Positions 54,002 to 61,900 of a stretch of DNA of 64,000 nt are shown here, piece by piece. Each line of letters opens with the position of its first letter. The stretch's first letter is position 1. The stretch covers positions 18,622 to 82,621 of the forward strand of contig JBKHBT010000003.1 in assembly GCA_046542255.1 (NCBI GenBank), written 5' to 3'. Origin of the DNA: JBKHBT01 sp046542255. Its GTDB lineage: Bacteria > UBP14 > UBA6098 > JBKHBT01. The notes under the pieces were generated by a model. It did no database searches and was not told where the DNA came from. It worked only from the letters and a program-made list of their open reading frames with translations. The position numbers were made by a program, and so were the translations under genes.

Positions 54002-55096
54002 CTAAAATTCAAATGGCAGATATAGCTGGATACTTTCCACCGAGTTCACATCCATGTCTATCAGATTGCTGCATGTGACTCCCAAAAGCCGAATCTTTAT
54101 ATCACCAGCATCTGTGTTCTCTAATAAAGAAGCAGCAATTTTGAAGATGGTTTCCCAATCATCGAAAGCAAAATTGACCGTTCTGGAACGAGTTATCTGA
54201 TTGAAATCGAAGTATTTTACTTTCAATGTAACAGTTTTTGCTTTGTAATTTTTCTGCCTCATCCTTTCTGATACTTTATGAGCGAGGTCACGGATCATTC
54301 TATGCATGAAATCTATATCATCTATATCCTTCTGGAAAGTGCGCTCTTTGCCTACCTGGCCGCGCTCGCCACGATCGGGGGTAACTCGCCTTTTATCGAT
54401 TCCGCGTACTATATTAAAATAATACCTTCCGGATTTTCCGAAAAGGGCAATTAATTCTTCCTGTGAATATTTTTTGAGGTCTTTTCCTGTGTATATGCCA
54501 TAACCTTTCATCCTTTTTTCGGTAACCTTCCCTACTCCGGGGAATTTTCGGATATCGAGGCTTTCAATGAACTTCATCGCTTTAGCCGGTGTGATTACAG
54601 TCAGCCCATCGGGTTTATTGAAATCTGACCCGACTTTTGCCAGGAATTTATTGAATGATACTCCGGCGGATGCAGTTAGTTTTGTTCTGGCTTTGATTCT
54701 GGCTTTGATTTGCCTTGCAATTTCGGTTGCATAGGGAATATTCATTTTATTCTGGGTAACATCGAGATATGCTTCATCCAGAGACATCGGCTGCACTAAG
54801 TCTGTGTATTCGTGGAAAATACTCATGACTATTTCGGATGCTTCTTTGTATGCTTCGAAACGCGGTTTCACAAAAATACAATTCGGACACTTACGATATG
54901 CAACCGAAGATGCCATAGCGGAATGAACGCCAAATGGCCTTGCCTCATAGCTCGCAGTTGACACTACTCCCCTACTATCAGGCGGGCCGCCGACAATAAC
55001 AGGCTTTCCGCGAAGCTCGGGATTATCTCGCTGCTCGACCGCTGCGAAAAAGGCATCCATATCGACATGTATAATTTTGCGTATTTCACCTGTCAT
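54002..55096 (-). CDS. dinB: DNA polymerase IV (Y family)
   Basis: The 364-residue translesion polymerase has the palm motifs V-D-M-D-A-F-F-A-A-V-E and S-L-D-E-A-Y-L-D-V-T with the catalytic Asp and Glu residues, the Y-E-A-R-x-F-G-V finger segment, the helix-hairpin-helix thumb (I-R-K-F-P-G-V-G-K) and the little-finger domain. It copies damaged DNA with low fidelity. The C-terminus L-Y-L-P-F-E-F is a plausible clamp-binding peptide. No LexA box is evident upstream. Confidence 0.97.
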   Translation of the reverse strand: MTGEIRKIIHVDMDAFFAAVEQRDNPELRGKPVIVGGPPDSRGVVSTASYEARPFGVHSAMASSVAYRKCPNCIFVKPRFEAYKEASEIVMSIFHEYTDLVQPMSLDEAYLDVTQNKMNIPYATEIARQIKARIKARTKLTASAGVSFNKFLAKVGSDFNKPDGLTVITPAKAMKFIESLDIRKFPGVGKVTEKRMKGYGIYTGKDLKKYSQEELIALFGKSGRYYFNIVRGIDKRRVTPDRGERGQVGKERTFQKDIDDIDFMHRMIRDLAHKVSERMRQKNYKAKTVTLKVKYFDFNQITRSRTVNFAFDDWETIFKIAASLLENTDAGDIKIRLLGVTCSNLIDMDVNSVESIQLYLPFEF

Positions 55097-55235
55097 GCTA
55101 TAATTATAGACAATTTATCCATGGATTACAATATATCTTTGGAAATAGAAATAATCGATAGAATATACATAATTTGCTTGACACTATATCATAAAAATGC
55201 AATTTTTATTATTATAAGGTCAATCTTCAGAAGAA

Positions 55236-56954
55236 ATGAGTCATAACTTGGCCAGGAAAAGAAAATCTCTATTAATTTTTTTAATACTGCTTGTAGGCTT
55301 TTTTAGTTGTGGGCGGCAAAGAGATTACAAAGACAAAGATTTAGGTGATTGCACCGATATCGATGGCAATTCCTATGAAACCGTAGAAATCGGCAATCAG
55401 ATCTGGATGGCCGAAAACCTGCGAGCAACCCATTTTCGGGATGGCACCGCCATTAGCAGAATTGAATCTGATGCAGAATGGCAAAACCTTGCAATGGCCG
55501 CCTATTGCTACTATGAGAACGATACAAGCCATGTAGATACCTATGGCCTTTTGTACAATTGGCATGTCATAGGCAATTTCACAGAAATCTGTCCCGAGGG
55601 ATGGCATGTCCCCACCGATGAAGAGTGGCAGAAGCTCGAGATCAATCTTGGGATGAGCGAAGAAGATGCCAATTTAGCAGGCGCAAGACGCGGCAATGAT
55701 GAAGCAAGCAAGCTGGCCGGAAATGCATCTTTATGGACAAATGGAATTCTAGAGAGTAATCCATATTTCGAGACGAGTGGTTTCGATGCCCGGCCAGGAG
55801 GCTATCGATTCTACAATGGCGAGTTTATCAATCTTAGGAAAAGCGCTCGCTTTTGGACCGCAACAGAATCGAATACCAGAAAAGCCTGGAGCAGAAATCC
55901 GATTTTTGCTCAGACAGAAAACAGACGAATTGCCAGTGACAAAAGTTGGGGCTTATCTATAAGATGCATTAAAGGCGATGACATCATAGATGAAGATCTG
56001 ACAGAAATCTCCGGCACTGTTATAGATTCTGAGACTGAAGAGCCTATAGAAAATGCACATATCCTTTTCAATGGAGCCAGCACTGGCTATCTTTTCTCGG
56101 GAGCTGATGGTTCTTATATCTATGGCCTCGAGCCGGGCGATTATTCCATGACTGTCAGTAAAGAGGGCTATGAGAATTTCCATCAGGAAATTTCGGTCGT
56201 GGATACAGTTTTGGAAATCGATGTCGAATTGCAGGCTGTGGATGCTTCGCTTTTCTATACTCTATCAGGCACGATATTGGATGCTGGCGATGGCCTTATA
56301 TTGCCAGATGCTAATATTCTCATCGAAGGGCCGAGTACGGGCTTTATTACTTCCGATTCTCTTGGTGAATTCAGTTATGAATTGCAGGAAGGCGACTATA
56401 TAGCTACAATCACCAAAGATGGCTATTATGACGAAATAAGAGAATTTACTATAGATGGCCCTTTGCACCTGAGTATAGTTCTTACTCCGATTGTTTCTGT
56501 CGGACAATATAGGATTGTTTTAACATGGAGCGATTCGCCAGAAGACCTCGATTCGCATCTCTGGACACCGCTTATCGATGGTTATAGGTATCATATCTAT
56601 TATGTTTATATGGGTTCGTCTTCTACCTTGCCTTATGCAAGCCTCGATGTCGACCAAATCTTTGGATATGGCCCAGAAACCATCACAATATCCCAGATCT
56701 ATTCGGGTACATACTATTATTCTGTTTTCAAGTATTATGGAATGACTGAAATTACAGATTCTGAAGCCATAGTTCGAGTTTTCGATGATCTTGGGATTGT
56801 AAAAGAATATCATGTACCGGCCAGCGGTGAAGGTGATTGGTGGAATGTCTTTCAAATCACCGATGGAACTATACAGGATATTAATACAATATCCGAATAC
56901 AACCCTTTTGGCTCTCTTTTGCGCGAAACAAATACACCAAAATCCGTAAAATAA
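55236..56954 (+). CDS. FISUMP-domain lipoprotein with carboxypeptidase-regulatory and YfaP-like domains
   Basis: The 572-residue protein has a lipobox ending F-F-S-C (Cys25). Residues about 37-246 are a FISUMP domain (Fibrobacter succinogenes major paralogous domain: G-N-Q-I-W-M-A-E-N-L, P-E-G-W-H-V-P-T-D-E-E-W). Two repeats of a carboxypeptidase-regulatory-like beta-sandwich follow (S-G-T-V-I-D and S-G-T-I-L-D), then a C-terminal domain with L-T-W-S-D-S-P-E-D-L-D-S-H-L, as in YfaP/DUF2135 proteins. It should be a surface-exposed, probably carbohydrate- or protein-binding lipoprotein. FISUMP supports an FCB-type host. Confidence 0.88.
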   Translation: MSHNLARKRKSLLIFLILLVGFFSCGRQRDYKDKDLGDCTDIDGNSYETVEIGNQIWMAENLRATHFRDGTAISRIESDAEWQNLAMAAYCYYENDTSHVDTYGLLYNWHVIGNFTEICPEGWHVPTDEEWQKLEINLGMSEEDANLAGARRGNDEASKLAGNASLWTNGILESNPYFETSGFDARPGGYRFYNGEFINLRKSARFWTATESNTRKAWSRNPIFAQTENRRIASDKSWGLSIRCIKGDDIIDEDLTEISGTVIDSETEEPIENAHILFNGASTGYLFSGADGSYIYGLEPGDYSMTVSKEGYENFHQEISVVDTVLEIDVELQAVDASLFYTLSGTILDAGDGLILPDANILIEGPSTGFITSDSLGEFSYELQEGDYIATITKDGYYDEIREFTIDGPLHLSIVLTPIVSVGQYRIVLTWSDSPEDLDSHLWTPLIDGYRYHIYYVYMGSSSTLPYASLDVDQIFGYGPETITISQIYSGTYYYSVFKYYGMTEITDSEAIVRVFDDLGIVKEYHVPASGEGDWWNVFQITDGTIQDINTISEYNPFGSLLRETNTPKSVK

Positions 56955-56978
56955 AATAGTACTTTTTAAAGTTCTCTG

Positions 56979-57182
56979 CTATTTGCTTTTCCTGCTAATT
57001 TCAGAGACAGTAACCTTTGGACGATGATAATTTCTTATGTCGAGATTGGCTCTTCCGGTGCTTACTGCATCTTCTGGGCACCAATGAATACAAGCGAAAC
57101 AGCCATAGCATTTATCGCCCCAGGAAGGCTTCCCATCTTTGAAAATTATATTTCGTGATGGGCATACTTTAATCTTTTCAAG
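56979..57182 (-). pseudogene. C-terminal remnant of an EFR1-type ferredoxin
   Basis: The minus-strand frame has no start codon and is closed by a stop at 57183-57185. It keeps a C-P, then C-Y-G-C-F-A-C-I-H-W-C-P, a complete 4Fe-4S motif, preceded by G-K-P-S-W-G-D-K and followed by a short tail, as at the end of EFR1 flavodoxin-ferredoxin proteins. The flavodoxin part and the first Cys residues are missing. I infer a truncated gene. The rest of 56955-57264 is unremarkable. Confidence 0.75.
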
Positions 57183-57264
57183 TCAAGCAAATATCGATGT
57201 TTTTATCAATCAATAATACTTGAATTAATGAAATATATATGTATATTGTAGCCTGGAGGTCAAG

Positions 57265-58707
57265 ATGGATGGACGAAGAATAATTATTACTATATTGCTT
57301 ATATTTATAACTAGTTTGATGGGTTTTCTTTTGTTCTATAGCCTATCATCTGCCGGCAAGAGAAATCCAGCTATTCCAAATAGAAGCTATTCGGAGCCAA
57401 TTCCACCGATTCACGAAGCAAATCCATCGGATACTATAAGATATGACAAAAAAAGCATTGAAGAAAAAAAAGCAGACAATTCTATAGATTTCCGTCGTGC
57501 AGATATTCACGCCTTGAATGCACCTGCAACCACAGAAGGCCATCTCAAGAACCTTGCAGAGTATCTAGGCTCGGTATCATCGAATGATGCTATGAAAGCC
57601 CGCACAATTTTTCGCTGGATAACCGCAAATATCGAATACGATGTCCAAAGCCTGGAACCGGGTGAAAGGCGACTTGTCGATCCCAAAGAAATTCTTCGAA
57701 AGAGGCGATGTGTTTGCGGCGGTTATTCTGCCCTATTCGATAACCTTGCCCAAAAAGCAGGAATCCAATCACAGGAAATCTATGGTTTTCTCAAAGGAGC
57801 AGAATATATCCCTGGTGAATCTGTTGGCAAAGATGTTAATCATTCCTGGAATGCAATCAAGCTCGATGGCAAATGGTATCTAATCGATATTACTCTCGGT
57901 GGCGGATTTTTAAATAGTAATGGTGAATATATCTCGAGTTTCAATGATTTCTATTTCCTCGCACCGCCTGAGCAGCTTATATTTACCCATTATCCAGAAA
58001 AGCAGAAATGGCAATTGCTAAGGAATCCGATTTCAAAGAGTCAATTCGAGGAATTGGTCTTCGTATCGCCTTTGTTCTTCCAATATGAGCTTGATATCGG
58101 CGGCCATAGCAAAGGTGTTATAAAAATAGACTCACCGCATGAAATTAAGATAGGCTGCCCAGAAGGTATTTCTTTGATATCCAGCCTACAGCCAATAAAT
58201 GGCAATATCGATGGCAATCATTCTTTAACACAAATCAGAGATGAGATCGCCACTACCAAAATTGATGTCCCGCGGGATGGCGATTATATTCTAACAATCT
58301 TCAGCAAGGAAATCACCGATGGTATGACTTTTGAAGCTGCGGCCATCGATAGCTTTAATAATACTATTCAGTACAGAATAATGGCTCGCAATTATTCTTC
58401 TGATTTAGCTGGAGGCTTTCCAGAGAAATTTGGCGCATTTTCGATTCGTAATGCATATCTCGAAGGGCCATTTAGCGCAAGCTTGACGGCTGGCAAAGAA
58501 GTAATATTCAAGATTCGAGTTCCGGGGGCAGCCAGAGTCGCTGTTGTTCAGGGGAATCAATGGGAATTTCTCGATTATTATAGCGGTATGTCTTATGGCG
58601 AGATTCAACTTAAGAGCAGCGGCAATGTGGATATAATGGCACAATTTCCCGGCAAAGAGGCATTCGAAGGGCTATTGCGCTATAATGTAAAATCTGGAAC
58701 GATTTAA
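57265..58707 (+). CDS. Transglutaminase-like (Ky-type) membrane-anchored protein
   Basis: The 480-residue protein has one N-terminal transmembrane helix (8-28) and a transglutaminase/protease core with Cys151 (C-V-C-G-G-Y-S), His193 (N-H-S-W-N-A-I) and Asp208 (W-Y-L-I-D-I-T), as in kyphoscoliosis-peptidase-like bacterial proteins. The C-terminal 200 residues are beta-rich. Role: peptidase or protein cross-linker facing the periplasm. GGAGG-type site at 57255-57259 (CTGGAGG) precedes the ATG. Downstream lies copy C of the repeat. Confidence 0.88.
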   Translation: MDGRRIIITILLIFITSLMGFLLFYSLSSAGKRNPAIPNRSYSEPIPPIHEANPSDTIRYDKKSIEEKKADNSIDFRRADIHALNAPATTEGHLKNLAEYLGSVSSNDAMKARTIFRWITANIEYDVQSLEPGERRLVDPKEILRKRRCVCGGYSALFDNLAQKAGIQSQEIYGFLKGAEYIPGESVGKDVNHSWNAIKLDGKWYLIDITLGGGFLNSNGEYISSFNDFYFLAPPEQLIFTHYPEKQKWQLLRNPISKSQFEELVFVSPLFFQYELDIGGHSKGVIKIDSPHEIKIGCPEGISLISSLQPINGNIDGNHSLTQIRDEIATTKIDVPRDGDYILTIFSKEITDGMTFEAAAIDSFNNTIQYRIMARNYSSDLAGGFPEKFGAFSIRNAYLEGPFSASLTAGKEVIFKIRVPGAARVAVVQGNQWEFLDYYSGMSYGEIQLKSSGNVDIMAQFPGKEAFEGLLRYNVKSGTI

Positions 58708-58751
58708 CTTTCGTTCTGGTGTACCTCACAGATTCACTCCAAAACATCGAG

Positions 58752-58862
58752 CAGACAATGCGCTGCTCCGCATTGTCATACTTTTCAGGCTAAAACATCA
58801 GTAAAGCCTTTTGCTATATATAAACTAAATATTATATACATGATATATATATGGCTTTAAAA
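58752..58862 (-). repeat. Interspersed palindromic repeat, copy C
   Basis: Inverted relative to copies A and B. It reads, on the minus strand, TTTTAAAGCCATATATATA, an AT-rich middle, GCAAAAGGCTTTACTGATG, TTTTAGCCTGAAAAGTATG and GACAATGCG-GAGCAG-CGCATTGTC, nine perfect pairs. AAAGCC at the left pairs with GGCTTT in the middle. It sits between the convergent transglutaminase and kinase genes and is the best-preserved copy. Confidence 0.9.
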
Positions 58863-58930
58863 GAGTTTATGTAGAGATTGCCCAACATTTTCTTTCACCA
58901 CTATACTTATCGGCAAGTTAGGCATAAGAT

Positions 58931-61900
58931 TTATCCTATATCATCATTAGATAGCACATCTTTAAGCACTTTAGAAAGCTTCGACATATTTATGGGTTTT
59001 AGAATTGCGCCGTTAATTTTATTCCTTTTCATAATATCTGTTGTAATTTCATCCGAGTAGCCAGTCATAAGGACTACTGGCATATCGCTGTCGATATCTT
59101 TAATAACTGCTGCAAGTTCGATACCTGTCAAACCGGGCATTGTAATATCAGAAAGTACAAGGTCGATTTTATTTGTTTGCTTTTTGAAAATCTGCAAAGC
59201 CTCCTGGCTATCGGTAGTGGATATAACTTCATAATCGAGTTTCTCAAGTATTGCAGAGAATATTGTAATATTTTCACTGATATCATCGACAAGCAGGATT
59301 CGGCCTTTGCCCTTGTGGATTTTTTTGTCTGCCTGTTTTTTGGGTTTTATTTTACCTTTGGATTCAGGTAAATAGATTGTAAAGGTCGTCCCTTTATCAA
59401 TTTCAGAATCAACAAAAATTAGGCCTCGATGAGCTTTTACTATTCCGTGAACTACGCTGAGCCCCAGGCCTGTTCCGTCACCGGCTTCTTTAGTTGTGTA
59501 GAATGGTTCGAAAATTCTATCCTGTATTTCTTTGGGAATACCGCTTCCAGTATCACTGAATGATAGCCTTGCATATTGGCCTTTTTGATATTCGGTAGCT
59601 ATTGGAATATTTTCATCTTCGAGATTGACACTTTCCAGCTTTATCGTGAGCCTTCCGCCTTTTTTCATGGCCTGATACGCATTAGTCGCCAGATTCATAA
59701 TAATCTGATTGATCTGGCTTTCATCGGCATAAATATTGATATCTTGCTCTGGTACAAGGACTTTAAGAGAAATAGTAGTAGGAATCGAAGCTCGGAGTAG
59801 TTTTATATCATTTTCAATTAGTTCATTCAAAAGGACAATTTCTTTGAATTCATCGAATTTCCTGCTAAATATTAATAATTGCTTTACAAGATCCCTTGCT
59901 TTCTCGGCACTCTTTTGGATTTGAGTAATACCTTCTCCAAGGATACTATCTTCTGGTATATCAAGAAGTACCATTTCTGCATAGCCTATGATAGGAGTCA
60001 AGAGATTGTTGAAATCATGAGCGATTCCGCCTGCTAGGGTGCCAATCGTTTCCATCTTTTGTGCCTGGCGAAGTTGATTTTCCAATTTTTGTCTTTCTTT
60101 TTCAGCTTTCTTTCTATCTGTTATATCGCGAATTGCCGCCACTCTAAGGGTTTCGCCTTCATCGATTATATCTCTTCCAATAATCTCTATTGGAACAACC
60201 TTACCGTCTTTTATCTTCATAGCGATTTCATAGGGTTCAGCATACCTTTTTTGGATATTTTCGGTTATAAGCTTGTGGTATTCTTGCGGAACGAAAGATT
60301 TGATTGCATTTTTGCCTACTATTTCATCTCTTTCGATGCCCATCATTTTAAGAAGTGATTCATTGACATCGATAATTAAACCATTTTTGTGAAGAATTAT
60401 TCCTTCGAAAGTAAGATTTGAAAGTTTTCTAAATCGTTCTTCACTTTCTTTAAGTTTATCTTCGCTCAATGTCCTATCAATAAATTGGCCGATCATTTCG
60501 GCTGATGTTTGTAGAAGCCGCACATTATCTTCATGCCAGATTCTTTCGTATTTAGTTTCATCGAAACCGATGAAAGCATGAAATTCCGACTTCACGAAAA
60601 TGGGAAGTACAAGGATAGATTTTATATCCTGAGACTCCAATACTTCTTTTTCTAAAGTGGGGAAATCGCGAACTATCCCGACAATTGGGTCGCCATTTGA
60701 AAGCTTTTCTTGCCACCTCTGGAATCCTTCATTGTAGGGAACTTCTTGCAAATCTGGATTATCGATTTCTGGTTCGACACCATCGGCACAAGCTTCATAT
60801 TTTTGCGCCATACAGATGCCTTTCCCTTCTACATACTCATTCTTGAAAATATACACGCGCCCAACACCAGTTACGTCTAATAGAATTTCAAGGCACTTGT
60901 TTATAGATTCATCTTTGGAGTCGGTAAAAAAGAGATTCGATGTTATTTGGTACAATGCTACTTCATATTTTAATCTATTTTTTAGATTTTCTAAGGTTTC
61001 TCGCTGCTCTGTTATATCCATTATGACAGATACCGCGCCATCGAAATTATTCTCGGCATCGAAAAGGGGCGCAGTATTTACAGATAGCTTCAGGCGTTTT
61101 TTATTGGTTCCCATAATATATAGTTCAGTACCGATATCCGGCTTTAGTGTCCTGCGGGTTTTATCGAAGGGTAGCTCTTCAATAGAATTTCCATCGAAGT
61201 CTTTTATATCCCATTTCGAAGCATCATAGGTTATGTTATAATATTCATCGCGTATGATATCCAGCATTTTACTTGCCTGTTTATTGGCATAAGAGAGCTT
61301 GCCTTCTCTATTGAAAAGGATAATGCTTACCGGGCTGTAATTCATCAAGGCATCGAGTTTCATTTTCTCTTCGCGCAATTGCTCTTGTTGGATTTTTCTT
61401 TGGGTAATATCACGGTCGATTCCGCGATAGCCTTTTAATTTGCCATCATCGTCAAATATCGGGATAGCAGTCGATTCGAATACTTTGACCTGGCCGTTTT
61501 TATGTATAAAATGAGCATGGTAACCTTTCCAGCTCTTGCCCTCTTCGAGAGCTTTGACTAATTTGTCCTCTTGCGATTTGGTTTTAGCAAAATCCGGCCA
61601 TAATTTTTGGGTTGGATAACCGACTATTTCATCGATATCATAACCGAGTAAATCTTTAACCGCTGGATTAGAATAGGTATGAATACCATTCAAATCCATT
61701 TCCCACGCCCAATCGCTGAGCGAATCGAGAAAATCACGATAGTATTTTCTTTCTTTGTCCAGTGACTTTTGGGCTTTTCTGGTTTCTGTAATATCGCGAA
61801 TAATTCCTGCCAGTCCAGTAACTTCGCCCTTCTCGATGATTGGGATTTTCCTTGTTTCAAGAATTCTGTCTCCAGCATTTTCAATATTGATTGCTATATT

